Assembly: GCA_019916065.1 (NCBI GenBank)
Contig: CM034233.1
Coordinates: 43,044,750-43,108,749, forward strand
Length of the DNA: 64,000 nucleotides
Direction: 5' to 3'
Origin: Vitellaria paradoxa
Lineage: Eukaryota > Streptophyta > Magnoliopsida > Ericales > Sapotaceae
This document shows positions 1 to 12,265 of this stretch, in pieces (within the stretch, counting starts at the first letter, position 1; every line of letters begins with the position of its first letter). A program made the position numbers and the translations under genes. The notes beneath the pieces are model-generated. The model saw only the letters and a list, made by a program, of their open reading frames with translations. It was not told where the DNA came from and made no database searches.

Positions 1-57
1 TTATAAAGGCTATTTAAGTTTTATGGAATTTTTTAGAATTTATTAGCACTCCAAACG
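1..57. mobile_element. Right end of a Tourist-like MITE (truncated by the window)
   Basis: The sequence ends in a terminal inverted repeat of the form TTAGCACTCCAAACGC, the same right end seen on the MITE that follows directly. The left part lies outside the window. Two members of one family therefore sit head to tail. Confidence 0.5.
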
Positions 58-60
58 CTA

Positions 61-565
61 GGTAATGTTTGGAGTGATAAAAAATAAGAAAAATCATGAA
101 AAAAATGTGGTTTTGGATATTTAAGGGCACTTGGTGTTTTCTTCAAATTGTGTTTTTTGGAAATGAATAGTGCCAAAACCGTTAAAACGGTTTCCCAAAT
201 CTGTTCTAACGGATTCAAAAAATAATTCTTTTCTCTCTAAACAGTGCCAAAACCGTTAAAACTGCTTTCAAAATATGTTCTAACGAAGTCTACACCAATA
301 AACTGTTAGAACGATTTATTCAAATCCGTTCCAACGAATTTGAAAAAATGAAGATAAATAAACAACAATAGTACTCGTTTGAAAGTTTTCAACGCGAAAA
401 ATATGATTATGAAAAAAAACTTCACACTCGATTGAACTCCTTACGAATTTTTCATTTTTTTGAAACTAGTAAAGGCAGGAAAAAATAAAAATGCGATAAA
501 GAATTTTAGTAATTTATAAAAATTGTTATAGTTTTTTTGGAGTTTATTAGCACTCCAAACGCATT
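61..565. mobile_element. Tourist-like MITE, family with TTTGGAGTG ends
   Basis: The left end GGTAATGTTTGGAGTGATAA and the reverse complement of the right end (AATGCGTTTGGAGTGCTAAT) match around TTTGGAGTG, and the trinucleotide CTA flanks both sides. It has no coding capacity. Similar ends occur at 43770-43922 and 45136-45292. The interior is longer (505 bp) than in those copies and carries repeated GTTAGAACG/CGTTCTAAC-like words, so it may be a composite. PIF/Harbinger affiliation is inferred from the 3-bp duplication and end type. Confidence 0.6.
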
Positions 566-675
566 CTAAAAAATGTTGCAAGGAATCAAAATATTAGGCA
601 CCACGACAAGAAAGTACGTGTGTGTTTGGGCACTAAGCTTCTTCCTTTGCATTTTCTTTTTTAAATGATTAATTA

Positions 676-1002
676 GTGGTCATTTGGTTTATTTTTTATT
701 TTCTGTTTTTATTTTCTATTTTCTGTTTTGAGCTCATTTTTCATTTTATACTTTTAAAAATAAATAAAACAGTTTAAAACTCATTTTGTTACTTGTGATT
801 TCAAATTTTATTTTGGAAAACAGAAGATGAGTTTACACATGAAATGAAAAATAGCAAAAAGTCGTTTTGAGAATTTTTTAAAAAAAATAAAGAAAAGTTT
901 AAAATAAGGAAAACAGAACATTTTCTATTTGTTCGTTTTGTAATTTTTAACACATAAAATAAAAACAGAAAACATAAAATAGAAAAGTAAACCAAATGTC
1001 AC
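676..1002. mobile_element. Tourist-like MITE, family with ATTTGGTTTA ends
   Basis: The ends are GTGGTCATTTGGTTTATT on the left and, on the right, the inverted copy AAACCAAATGTCAC. TTA is duplicated on both sides (673-675 and 1003-1005). The 327-bp body is nearly one long inverted repeat of T-rich and A-rich halves and should fold into a hairpin. The copy at 9342-9674 is almost the same length with matching ends. Confidence 0.7.
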
Positions 1003-1009
1003 TTAAATT

Positions 1010-2100
1010 TATTTTGTTAAATCCATCTAATAATACTATTATTTTTCTATTTATATTTTTTTTGTTTTCTATGCAATTTTATTTACAATTATTAATTTTT
1101 TATTTTAATAAAATATTTAATTTTATTAGATTTTTCAAAAGTTAATTGAATTTAATATAATATATTTTATATTAATTTAATTTAATTAATTAGATTACTT
1201 GTATTAAATTATTTAAAACCATTTAATTGAATAAACATAAAATATATTAAATTATAATTTAATTATACTACTTATTAAAAAAACAATGGAATAAAATATA
1301 ATCATCATATCATTTAATTCATTAAAATAAAATATACTAATTATAATTTAATTATATTATAATAATTTAACTAATCTAATTATGATATTTATTGAAAACA
1401 ACTAAATAAAATATATTTAATATTAATTACATTAATTAAATTAAATTAATTATTATATTAATTTAATTAATTAATTATATTATATTATTTATTAAAAATA
1501 ATTTTAGTTTAGTTTTATTATTTATTAAAAAATTTAATAAAATATATTTCATATTAATTAATTTCATTTAGTTATTTATTAAAAATAAATTAACAAAATT
1601 TATTCCATGTTAATTTAGATAATTAATTATATTATTTATTAAAAATAATCTTAGTTTAATAAAATATTTTAATAATGTAACAAAAATGGACAAAGTGTTG
1701 AAATTGACAAAACGTTTTTGTCCAAAAAAACAAAGTGAAAATACTTTTTTTACGTTTTTCAGTTAAATTTTTATTTTTTGGAAACAAAAAACATAAATAG
1801 ATTTAACAATATGTTTATATTTTCAGTTTAAAAAATTTTGAAAATATAAAAAGAAAAATAGAAAATGGAAATATTACCAGACAGACTCTACATTTTAAAC
1901 TTTTTTTAAATCATAAAAGGTAAAAATGTCAAATTAATAAAAAAATTAATAAATTACCTACTAAGAATCGTTTAACATAGCTGTCAGTTTTTAGTTTTTA
2001 TATTTAATTTTTATATTTAGTTTTTTACCTTTAGTTTTCATTTTCGTAGTAGAAAAAATTAAAAAAAAAAAACACAGAATTGAAAGCGCATTGTTGCAAT
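1010..2100. repeat. AT-only low-complexity tract (TTAATT/AATTAA words)
   Basis: About 1 kb built almost wholly of A and T with words such as TTTAATTTAATTAA and TTATTAAAAATAATTTAATA. The same wording returns at 2460-2850 and 16260-16560, which suggests fragments of one dispersed repeat rather than simple drift. No gene is visible. Confidence 0.6.
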
Positions 2101-2459
2101 AGGTGGTAATTATACTTAGATTTGTCAATGAGTTGGATATGGTTCAGATCTGATGCACATCAGATCCAATAATATTTGACCAAATCTTACAGATTAAAAT
2201 CATGATCTAACAAATCTTGATTCGTATTCAATACTAATAGATCTAGATTCAGATTAATCCCCCAAACCTATTATTTCTAAATATAAAATATTTAAAAATT
2301 AAAAAATATTTTAAAGTAAAAAAAATTATGTGTGAATAAAATCAAGTGTTTTGGCTATTTTATTCTATTATGATTTTGTCCACACATAAATATTTTAATT
2401 ATTTTCTATTTATTAAAACACTTTCTCTATTTTTGTTGTATCATATTAAAACAAATTAT

Positions 2460-2850
2460 TTTATTTAAATATTTTATTAAAATAAAATTGTTTGTAATAA
2501 ATAATATGATTAAATTAAATTACTTAATTAATTAATTTAATTAAATAAATTATATGAGATATATTTTGTTAAATTATTTTCAATAAATAATATGATTAAA
2601 TTAATAATTGATTTAATTATATTATTTAAATTGTTTAATCAATTATTAATTTAATTATATTATTTATTAAAAATAATTTAATAAAATGTATCTCATATAA
2701 TTTACTCGATTAAATTATATGAGATATAATTTATTTAATTAATATATCTCATATAATTATTTAATTAATTTATTTATATTATTTTAATTATATTACTTAT
2801 TAAAAATAATTTAATAAAATATATTTCATATAATTAGTTTATTTAATAAA
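2460..2850. repeat. AT-rich inverted repeat (fold-back)
   Basis: The segment near 2549-2605 (TATATGAGATATATTTTGTT onward) reappears in inverted form near 2648-2703 (ending TAAAATGTATCTCATATAAT), separated by about 45 bases. A further small palindrome around TATATGAGATATA / TATATCTCATATA follows at 2713-2755. Single strands could form a long hairpin. No coding content. Confidence 0.55.
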
Positions 2851-2859
2851 AATATAGTG

Positions 2860-3160
2860 GCCAGGAGTTGATGGTGATTGGAGGTGGGCAATAGTCAACG
2901 GCGGTGATGATTAGAAGTTGGTGGCAGCCGACAGTAGAGATAATAACCAACTAGTAGTGGTAGTTGGAGGAGGCGGCAGCAACTACCGGTGGTTGGTGAT
3001 GGGTGGGAATGGCAAGCAGCAGACGAAAGTAGTCAAATGTGGGTAAGAGGCAACAGTTATTAGCTATGATCGGAAGTGGGCAGGGGAAGCGACGATGATC
3101 GGAGGTGGTGGTAGGTGCACCGTGATGGTTGATTGTAGATGATGCTTGTAACTAGTAGTA
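2860..3160. repeat. GGT/GGC-rich low-complexity island in AT-rich DNA
   Basis: The plus strand abruptly becomes purine- and G-rich, with runs of GGTGG, GGCGG and TTGGTGG, and cytosine is scarce. Both flanks are AT-rich fold-back sequence, and A/T-homopolymer DNA continues to about 3545. It resembles a degenerate (GGT)n-like minisatellite. No frame across it looks protein-like, so I do not call a gene. Confidence 0.5.
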
Positions 3161-3545
3161 GTTGTGAAAGAAAATGAAAAATTGAAAAAATAATTTTTTA
3201 TGTTTTCATAATTTTTAAAAAATTTAAAAATAGTTTTCATTTTTTTTGAAAATTGAAAACAAATTTATCAGATGAGTTTTCATGTTTAGTTTTCAAAAAA
3301 AAAAAAAGAAAACAAAAAATGAAAACTGGAAACTTTGTCAAACGGGGTCTAAAAATTAGTTTTTCCCCTTTCCCAAATAAAAAAAAATTAGTTTTTTTGC
3401 CTCCTAAAATAGGTCTAAATAAGTAAAAATAACAATAAACAAATATACTAATAAGCAAATAAGCAATAAGTAAATTTATTAAAACATGAAAATAAAATAG
3501 TTACTTTCAATTTACATTAAAAAAATGATTTTCTCATACATTAAA

Positions 3546-3703
3546 AAAAAATAACGTTTACCACAACAGGTATCTTTCTGCTACGCGTTGAGTTCCGATG
3601 TCTCCATCTCAACATGATACCAAGCCTTTGTCATCTTCCTCCTGACATAGTGCAAAGGAGATGGTGGAATTGGACTTCTTAGTGCCACAATAGGCATAGG
3701 TGA
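3546..3703 (-). other. Pre-nest target sequence, left side (possible exon remnant)
   Basis: This stretch is of more even composition than its surroundings. On the minus strand it holds an open frame of about 35 codons ending in a stop near 3590, containing SPIPPSPLHYVRRKMTKAWY. The other half of the target lies at 37256-37559. If the 33.5-kb nest is removed, the frame runs back to a plausible AG splice acceptor (TAATTTAG, minus strand, near 37271). I do not recognise the protein. It could be the last exon of a lost gene or chance. Confidence 0.3.
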
Positions 3704-5470
3704 TATAATAACTCAAATTTTCATATTTAGTTAATTGAGGATTTTGGATATAATTATAATATGATGAAGTGTCAATGATGACATTTTGAGGAATATATTG
3801 ACTTAATTGATCAAGCTTTGGAATTTAAGGCTAAACACTTAACATTTTGACCCAAGGGAAAGAGGCCTCGGTGCACGGATGAGCATGCCCATGCGCATGG
3901 GTGAGAATGCCCATGCGCATAGAGGTGAAGCCTATGCATCAATACTGTAGTGATGTTAACTTCTTAGCTTTGTCTAATTTTTTTTCGTTGTGCACCCCAC
4001 ATGATCGCTTCAATCAAAGCTAGTGATGGACATAGATGTAAAGGGGAGTAAGTGTAGCCACCCTATGGCTCCAAACTTTGCCTCTTTTCATCCTAAAGTT
4101 TGAGTTATAAGTGTATATGTGATCGAGTGTTTGGTCTAAAGAGGAAGCCGAGAGTCAGGAGAAGAACAATGATTGGTAAGTGCCTCTAACCTTGATCAAT
4201 TTCAAATTAACTTTACATTATGCAATTATAGTTGTATTAAACAAGTTAGTGTGATTATATTGATGATAGAATCGACCATTTAAGTGTGCAGAGTTCCTAC
4301 TTTCGTAGTTTCCTGACAGTGAACTAGTTTTTGTTTTGTTTTGTTTGTTTTTTTTTTGTTGTTTTTTTTTTTTTTTTTTGATTCAAGGATTTGAAGGAGG
4401 GAGTTAATGCATTTTATTTACATATATGATGTCTATTAGATGTTAGGATGTTGTTTAGATGTTCATTTTAGGTTTAAATCGCATATCTCCCTCACTTGTA
4501 GTGATTTATCATTCAATGAATGATTAATAAATGATCCATTGATATTAATTTCATTATAATCTTTGTTACTTTGTAGTTGTACATAAGCAAAGCATTTAAA
4601 ATCATACTTACTCTTTCCATTTCTACCTATCCCGAGGATTCATCTTATATTATTCTTTTAAATGCATTTTGTTAAAGAACATGCGAGTTATATATATGTA
4701 CATATATCTATACAAGGAAGAAATTAAACGTAATCTCATATTTTGATCCATACTTGTTAAAATCTCAAATTGATCTCATTAAGTTCATATAAGTCTTATA
4801 GTGTCATTTGAAACAAGAAATTTTAAGATATTAGTTTTAATTTGAACCAATTTGAGACCCAAAATGAGAAACTAGTGATAACGAAAAACAAAGCCTTCAA
4901 TCCAAGGCTTCTGCCCTTCACCCATGTGCAGCAATGCCTATCCCCATGTGCACTCCCTCCTCTGTGCTCACCAACTTAAACCCCTGTGCGCACCAACTTA
5001 GACCAGCAGCATAATTTTTCTCCTTTTTGCTACATAAAATATGTTTTTATCCCAAATTTTAATACCAAAGGATTTTAAAGTGTTCTTATAAAATAAAAGA
5101 TATTTTAATTGTATAAATGAGTAGTTTATGATTTGAGAAACATAATTTTAGTATTTGGTGAATAATATTGTTAAAGGAAAAATATCTTATGTTATAAAGA
5201 TATGATGATATGAGCATGTTATTGTTAGTAATGAATTGTTAAGGATAGTGATTATGACAGTGTGATCCATTATTAATCAGTTGTTATGATTATGAATAAG
5301 ATATGCTAAGATAATGGGAATATATAAATGAAATGAGAATGATATTATGATTGTGGGTTAATGGATGCTGAAAAATAAGGAGGGTACAAAGAATACCCTC
5401 GGGTTGAAAAGCCTTAAACCTACGCAGGGGTTGGTCATCATGCTAATAAGTTAGTAGCCTATGTCACGAC

Positions 5471-5837
5471 TGATCCAACAAAACTCAACTAAGATATACT
5501 GAGCTTTAAAAGACCAATTGAAAATCTTTTTATGTGAGAGAATGCAATGTTTTTTTCTTTGAGAAAAATAATACAACTTCTTCACATTAACAATTGAAAA
5601 TAACAGAAGCCATAACATTCTCTACCTCTCCCTCTCTTTGCTTTGGGTTCCCTATAAACATTTTCAAAACTTGGGTTACTAGTAGGCAGTTCCTTATTCT
5701 AAGGAAACAACTAACCACTCTCTCCACAATTGTGGGCAATCTCTTAGTCTTGGGCATGATAATATTTTCTCCACCTTCCATGGGAAGTAGGCTAGTGTTT
5801 TGCTCCATTTCCGAAATTGATGAGATCGTCCCGAATA
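5471..5837 (-). repeat. 3' LTR of gypsy A
   Basis: About 367 bp that aligns along its length with the three pieces of the 5' LTR at 32978-33215, 33993-34035 and 36379-36471. Shared words include GAGAGAATGCAATG and TCTTGGGCATGATAATATTT. The outer boundary TG (plus strand) abuts the ACGAC duplication. Open frames on either strand here are shadows, since they lie wholly inside the LTR. Confidence 0.8.
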
Positions 5838-5852
5838 ATGACTTTCCCATTT
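5838..5852 (-). promoter_or_regulatory. Polypurine tract of gypsy A
   Basis: The minus strand reads AAATGGGAAAG immediately before the 3' LTR. This is the expected position and composition for the plus-strand DNA primer in reverse transcription. Confidence 0.5.
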
Positions 5853-6036
5853 AGGAAGAGCCAGGCCGAGACATAGCCAAACCAATTCACCTTCTTGAAA
5901 ATGCCCTTAGACGTTATTTTGATCATAACGCAACTTACACTTCTATTGAGCTCAAATTAATTGCTACTTAACTTCTTGATGGACCCTGCAAATGTGTTCC
6001 ACACATTTTTAAGCTTATAAATTATCACTTTCTTCT

Positions 6037-6911
6037 TTACCCTAGCAAATCTGTAGACTTTATGAGGAACTCCATATCGAAAGGACATTGTGGCAGAAAT
6101 CTTAGGCACACTTCACATGGAGATATATTAGTGGAGCTATGTACCGTATGATTAATAGCAAATAGTAGGAATGGAATGCTTTTATCCCAAGTTTTAGGAT
6201 CCCTAGCATTGTATCCCCACAAAATGTGCCTGACAATTCGATTGACAACCTCAGTTCGACCGTTGGTTTGTTCGTGTAGTGCTGTGCTCTACTTCAGCTT
6301 CATATCCATCATTGCCCATAATATGCACTAGAATTTGCTCAAGAAACGGCAGTCTCGATCAGAGATAATTGAGTTTAGAAGTCCAAATAGCTTCCACACA
6401 TTTTCAAAGAAGAGTCGTGCTGCTTTTTCTCCAGTGATCCTCTGTTTACACGATATGAGCATCACCATATTTGAAAACCTATCAACAACCACAAATGGAT
6501 AATCATATCCCCTTCGGGGTACTCAGCAATCCACTTAGGAAATCCATCGAAATACTTTCCTAAGGTCTAGTCGATATCGACAACATAGTGTAAAGCCCAA
6601 TCTTTTGATATGCTGGTTTTAAAGTCTTGCATAGTATACAACCCTTCACAAAAACAAGGTATATCCACTTGCATTCTAGGCCAAAAGATGTAAAGTAGCA
6701 GGTTTTGCATCATCTTCATTACTCCAAAATGTCCCACAATCTTCAAGGTGTGAGTTTCATGGTTGTACCGCACCCTTTTTGTTGCTTGTGAAATGCAAAA
6801 AAGTGTCCCCTTATATAGTAACCTATTGTAAAAAGCAAATTCGATTAGCTTACCCTTTCTCACATTTGCCAAATGAGATTGGAAATCTGGGACAGTTGCT
6901 ATATTCTTCAT
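6037..6911 (-). pseudogene. Integrase of gypsy A (degenerate)
   Basis: The N-terminal HHCC-type zinc-binding region is at about 6911-6600, with HETHTLKIVGHFG supplying the histidines and CFCEGLYTMQ where the paired cysteines belong; the second cysteine is not in the usual spacing, so the finger looks damaged. The core follows, including a match to the HPQTDGQTEVVNR signature (HEQTNGRTEVVNR near 6260) and WDKSIPFLLFAINHTVHSST near 6170-6110. Several stops lie between the blocks. Integrase would insert the cDNA copy into the genome. A chromodomain is not recognisable in the decayed 5850-6040 tail. Confidence 0.8.
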
Positions 6912-6939
6912 AGAGAATCGGTTGGACCTACATAAAAAT

Positions 6940-8200
6940 AGTTTGGCATAAAGTTGCTACTGGTGGATGGGATAACATGTTGGCCAACTTGTTTTGAGCG
7001 CCCTTCTTGTATTTTATCGTAAGATTAAACTGTTGTAAATATGTCACCCACTTCATATGTCTGGCTTGTTATAACTGGGATTGAGTTTACAAATACTGTA
7101 GAGGACGATGATCAGTATACACTATGGTCTCCTTGCCTAGCAGATAGGCTCTCCAATGCTTCACCACTTGATGCAATGTAAATAACTCCTTATCATATGT
7201 AGAGTAATTCTTGGCTACCCATTCAAAAAGTTCTGAGTGATATGCCACTGGTTTTCCTTCCTACATTAGGAAAGCTCCCATCACATAGCCTGACGTATTT
7301 GACTCAAGCTCAAATGGCTTCTACAAGTTAGGTAAGGTGAGTATTGGTGCCTCGCTGATCCTTTTGAAAGGAGGAACGTGTCCTCATATTATTTGCTCTA
7401 AATGAACTACTGGTTTGCCTTAGTCAAAACATGAAGTGGTGAAAAGCAGAAAAATTGCAAATAAATTTTCATAAATATTGACATGCTCCCATAAAACTAT
7501 GAACCTCAGTTACAAACTTTAGACGTGGCCATTCTTTGATTACACTTGCCTTGTAGGGTCCACTCGTAATTCACCATTGCCTACAATGAACTCGAGCTAA
7601 ATCAAGAATGGTTGCCCAAATTCGCATTTCTTTTGGTTTAAATTTAGTTGGTTTTCTTCCAATGTTTAGAATACCTTCCTTATATGTAGAAGGTGCTCCT
7701 CCCAAGAGTGGTTGAAAAATGAGGATGTCATCGAGGTAGACGATGACAAACTCATTTATCAGTCACAAAAATGTTGCTGGTGTGTTACATAGTCTAAATG
7801 TCTTCCATGTATTTTCTTCACGAATTCACACTTGGTGATAACCAAATTTCAAATCAAGTTTTGTAAAAACTACAACATGCTTTAATTGACCCAATAACTC
7901 ATTTGTGTGGGGTAGAGAATACCTGTTTTTTATGGTGATTTTATTGAGTGCTCGGTAGTGGTTGCACACACACCACCCTCCATCCTTCTATGGTACTAAA
8001 ACTATTGGTGACCTATAAGGAGAACTGCTTGGTATAATAACTTTGGTCTCTAGTAATTTTGCCACCTGCTACTTGATTTCTTCATTTTCCATCACCGAAT
8101 TTTAATACATGACAAGATTAAGAAACATTGAGTCCAACACAAGCTGAATTTCGTGCTTAATTGTTCGCCTTGGAGGAAAGCCGTTTGATTCTGAAAATAA
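6940..8200 (-). pseudogene. Reverse transcriptase and RNase H of gypsy A (degenerate)
   Basis: Reading the minus strand from 8200 down: LPPRRTIKHEIQL, then SPYRSPIVLVP followed by KDGGW, then FTKLDLKFGYHQV, all standard Ty3/gypsy RT blocks. The catalytic YLDD box is intact as FVIVYLDDILIF near 7723-7755. The RNase H/connection part ends with TIVYTDHRPLQYL near 7110. Stops and frameshifts separate the blocks. The protein would copy element RNA into DNA in virus-like particles. Confidence 0.85.
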
Positions 8201-8445
8201 ATTCCCCAAGCAATTTTTTCAGTCTGCCGTGCTTCCCTATATCGGAAAAGGCTGTGGTTGAAAAACTAACTTCTTCTTCAGCGGTCTTACCATTAGCAAC
8301 ATAAATTTTTGGCAAGCATATCGTGCCTGACAAGCAATAACCAAATTTACCTTTTAACATGCTTGGTTCTTCTTAACAACGAACTTTTATCCGTTTTTCA
8401 CAAATTCATATTTTTGTGCCTGTTGTGGTAGATGGCGTTTGTTTC

Positions 8446-8700
8446 CTATAAGTAGGGATTGCTGAAAATCACTTGGTATATATCAAGGGGTACGACCACA
8501 CAAGTTATTTCATCAATATAATAGTTAGTGATTACAAACCGAAACTTACACTGGCAATCAATTTTGAGCTCCACATCCTTTTGAATCCATCCTAATGGAT
8601 ATGGCTTAGGATATGGCGTCGTCTCTAGTCCCAACTTCTGAACTAGGCTTGCTAAAATCAAATTCTTCTGACTACCAGTATCCACAATGGCCACAATTAA
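8446..8700 (-). pseudogene. Aspartic protease of gypsy A
   Basis: An 82-codon open frame starts with AIVDTGSQKNLI, the DTG active-site loop of retropepsins, followed by a hydrophobic beta pattern and a C-terminal PLDIYQVIF stretch. It lies between the zinc knuckle and RT, as expected. Protease would cut Gag-Pol into its parts. The region 8150-8446 towards RT is a decayed linker. Confidence 0.75.
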
Positions 8701-8910
8701 TAATCTCCTGCTTAACCTAAATCCATACAGTGAATAGCTTTTCCTTTGTTGACTAAGGCAGGCAAACCTGAAGCTGTGTCCTTTGGTAACGTCATCAAAT
8801 ACAGACTCTTATCCGCCCCTTGAACCTGTCTAAGCTCTATCTTATCATATGAGGTTGAGGCCTTCATCATACGCTTTCGTTCTCATATTTCTTCCATTTT
8901 GCAAGAAATA

Positions 8911-9082
8911 ATTATGGGTATAATTTATAACACTTCCCTTTCTCATGTCCTACAATTTTGCAATGCTCACAATATTTATTGGACTCAGAAAATGAGGAAG
9001 AGTCACCTTGCGATTGTTTCTTGGGGGTTTGTGTACCAGTTTTCTTCTTTTCTATTCCGGTTACTTGTGATGCCCCAGCTTT
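8911..9082 (-). pseudogene. Gag C-terminus of gypsy A with CCHC zinc knuckle
   Basis: The minus strand encodes a basic, Ser/Gln-rich linker and then YCEHCKIVGHEKGKC, a full C-x2-C-x4-H-x4-C knuckle that binds element RNA. Upstream it stops at the CACTA insertion boundary (9083). The missing upstream part of gag resumes at 30244. With the CACTA and one TTT copy removed the frame runs through without a stop. Confidence 0.8.
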
Positions 9083-9341
9083 CACAAGAAGAAAAATGGC
9101 CTGCAGTAACGAGTTTTTTGTGACAATAAAAAATATTTTCATAAATATATGGTATTTAGTAACAAGATTTTTTTTTGTCACTGAAAATACATTTTAAGAT
9201 TTTTTTTTTGGTTACAAGTAACATAAATTATCACTAAAACATTAATATTCAGTGACAAAAGTATTTTGTTATCACCAAATCTCGTCACTAAAGGTTATAA
9301 AAAAACGGGCGCCAAAAATTTTATTATTTTGGCAGAATTAA
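9083..9341. repeat. Left terminal and subterminal repeats of the CACTA
   Basis: Following the terminal repeat are GTGACAAT, TTGTCACTGA, AGTGACAAAAG and CTCGTCACTA in both orientations. The array continues beyond the MITE as TAGTGACAAA near 9721-9731. In En/Spm such subterminal motifs bind the element's own DNA-binding protein. It mirrors the right-end array at 29590-30240. Confidence 0.7.
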
Positions 9342-9674
9342 GGTGGTATTTGGTTTACTTTTTTGTTTTTTGTTTTCTATTTTTATTTTATGTTTTAAAA
9401 TTTTCGAAATAAGGAAACAGAAAATGCTCTGTTCTCATCATTTTAAAATTTTTCTTATTTTAGGTTAAAAACACTCAAAATGATTTTTTGTCATTTTTTA
9501 TTTTATATGTAAACCTATTTTCTGTTTTTTAAAGTAAATTTTGAAAATACAAATGACCAAATGTGTTTGAGCTATTTTCTTTATTTTCAAAAGTATAAAA
9601 TAGAAAATAAGTTTAAAATAGAAAATAAAAAACCAAAATAGAAAATAAAAGAATAAAAAAAACCAAATGAGCCC
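9342..9674. mobile_element. Tourist-like MITE in the CACTA left end
   Basis: The ends are GGTGGTATTTGGTTTACTTT and, inverted, AAAACCAAATGAGCCC. TAA is duplicated (9339-9341, 9675-9677). It is the same family and length as 676-1002 and splits the subterminal repeat array. Confidence 0.75.
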
Positions 9675-9677
9675 TAA

Positions 9678-11480
9678 AATTTTTTTTATTGTGAAAAATT
9701 TTATTTTCCATTACTGAAAATATTTAGTGACAAATTTTTTTTCACAGAAATAAAATATTACAAATAATTATTAACAAATTAATTAACTTCACAAATTAAA
9801 ATTTCAAAACTAACTTAAACCGACAACACTGCCTTTTGCTTTTTTACTCTGTTTGTGGCTTCCTTACAAAATCCTAAATCCTAAATCCCAACTTCAGAAA
9901 CAACCCGTCTTCAACACCTCAACACCTTTCAAGGCTTCATCGCCTCCACCGTTACTTGCCCCGCTAGTCATCACTTTTGAGCTAATACCACTGCGCTGCT
10001 CTCCTTTGCTCCTCTCTTTAGGTCTCAACCTCCTCCCTTATCTCTCTTACCCTTGTGCATATTTATATGTGTGAAGCCTTAAGTTATATCTATATGCATA
10101 GATGTTTATTTTTTTAATTTTTGGGGTTTCCTATTATGTTCTAAGCTATGTAAAACTACTTTGTGCTTGAATCCTTATTTATTTGCTTGTTCTAGGTTGT
10201 GTAATTATTATGTACTGTTCAGGCCCCCCTCTCTTGTTTGATCTATTCCTGAAAGCAGTTCGAAAGGTTATACATATTCTTTAAAAAATTATGATGGGAT
10301 TTTTAAGTTAGTGATTCGAACTACAAATTATTTAAAGTGGTTTTATGTTTTTTATGTACCTCTCAGTGATTGCAATTGATTTGTTCACCAGAATGAATTA
10401 TGTTTACTAACTTGGCAATAGAAAGGTTCATTCAAGCTGGATTAACTTTCAATTAAACTTGAAGTAGGTTAGCAAAATAAGTAGAAGTTTGTATAGGACT
10501 CAGTTTCTTTGTGTTTTATCATTGGTTTTAAGGGTTCCCCTGTTAAGTTTTGTAGTTTCATCAACATTGGTCTTGATACTAGAATATTCATAAATTCCAA
10601 AATTCAATTTTGCTTTCTTGGGATGATAGTAGAAAATAAGCTTTTACAGATTTTTTTCATTATTTATTTATTTTTGACTAGTAAGTTTTCAAAAAATAGT
10701 TGAGATTCATGTATATTAAAATGGTAGAAAGAAGTTATTTGTTTTCATTTGGTCAAATTGATTAAATTTCTAATAGAATATTGTTGACATTTTGGCTCTG
10801 GATGGTCTAAGATCCTTAATTTACTGCAGTTTATTTCTCGCACCCTTTTGATTTCTTACAGTTTCTAGTGTAAATAAAAGAGCTTTTGTGTAAGACTCTC
10901 TTAATAGAATATTGTTCCCCTACTTGTGGTGCAATCTTAGATCATAATATGTGACAATAAAGAGCTCTTTAATTACTTAGGAAATGGCAAAGAAAAATAA
11001 CAAAATTTAACCCCTGTAATAGTCTCAAAGTGTTGGACCCAAAGAAGTCACAGAGCATAGCTATATGTTTAGGAGGATTCATTATAGAACATAACTATAT
11101 GTTTAGGAGGATTTGTCCAGGAAAATCTTGAGTTGTAGTAATGTAAAATTGAGTATGTTGTCACAAGCATAATTAGAAACTTGGGTTTTAGTGTATCTAT
11201 TTTGCTTACATGTTTCTATTTTGTTGCTTCTACTTGAGAACTAGATGGGCCATTCATTTTGTGAACTACTGCTGGATGTTTTGGTTTCCATAGTACATTG
11301 CTTGATGATTGGGTGACAATTTGCTCTTGCATTATTGCACTTTAGGGCACCTTTTGGCTGCGTTAAAGGTGATGATATTAAAGGTGGTAATGTTGGAGTT
11401 GTTCTAAAGGTTGGGAGTTGATGTTGAACATTCTTCTTGAACTACTTATTGATGGTTAGCAATTTAATTTTGGCTTGGCT
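9678..11480 (+). other. CACTA 5' region: leader and probable introns, no gene resolved
   Basis: From 9830 to 10075 the DNA becomes pyrimidine-rich with CTCC and TCAAC words, like an untranslated leader. After that it is T-rich, intron-like sequence. A 36-base unit containing ATATGTTTAGGAGGAT is duplicated near 11055-11115. Short open frames here show no family resemblance. It is probably the promoter, leader and first introns of the transposase gene, inferred from position only. Confidence 0.35.
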
Positions 11481-12265
11481 ATTTGCTCTCCATTATCAAA
11501 GCACTGCATTTGACAACAAAGTTCTTTAGTTCTCTCAACCTAACCTCAACTATGATGCTCTCTTTGTGGGCCAATGGCTTTATGTTGATGGGTCAGCTTA
11601 AAGACCTATAGTTGCCTCCAACTCGTTGGTTAAATCAATATATAAGCATACATAATATATAAACAATAATATAAAAAAAAAAAGAATCCTAAGAATTAAT
11701 ACATTTCCTTGAAAGAAGCTAAGTATACATATTTTTGCTCCTAGCAGCCTACCAAATGTTTAGAAAGATTAGAAGGTTAAAAGTGCCAATCCTTAAGTCT
11801 CGAAAATCAAGTTCATGTTCTTCAATTGATGTGCACGGAACTAGCTCCTAATTGGAAATTAATGATTATGAGCCACTGTTTGATTTATGTTTTGTATTAT
11901 GTAAGTCTTAAAAAAATTTGAATTTAGGTTAAGGGTGTAGTTTTTAACCGATTAGGTGTCAATTTATTTTTTTCTTTATTAATTATGAATTAGAGTTTTC
12001 ATGGATTATTATAAATGAGAAGCCCGTGAGGACGCAAGAGAGAGAGATTCAAATAGAAGGATTGGTATTATTCTCTCCTCTCTTAGTGAGTAAATGTTGT
12101 ATTATTCCATTATAAATAGTAGTGATGAGACACATATAAGGCATAGGTCGATGCTACCCAAATTGTTTAGATGTTATTGATGTGGAAAGTAGAGATTTCA
12201 CTTGCTCTTCCATTATCAAAGCATTGCATTTGACAATAGAATTCTTTAGTTTCCTCAACCCCAAC
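11478..12265 (+). repeat. Direct duplication of about 135 bp, 590 bp apart
   Basis: The block beginning TTGCTCTCCATTATCAAAGC (11478-11612) recurs from 12203. The second copy is cut by the 12266-16185 element and finishes at 16191-16250 (TTGATGGGTCAGCTTAAGGA). The copies differ at several positions. The intervening 590 bp show no gene. The ends are not TG..CA, so I do not call it a TRIM. Confidence 0.6.

Noticed and set aside
5594..5854. Open frames on both strands in the gypsy A 3' LTR
   Set aside because: They lie wholly within the LTR, and the 5' LTR copy does not keep them open.
9853..10074. 73-codon Ser/Pro/Leu-rich frame in the CACTA
   Set aside because: Pyrimidine-rich leader-like DNA gives this composition; no family match recognised.
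11478..12265. A TRIM (miniature LTR retrotransposon) formed by the 135-bp duplication
   Set aside because: The repeats lack TG..CA ends, there is no primer site and no flanking duplication.
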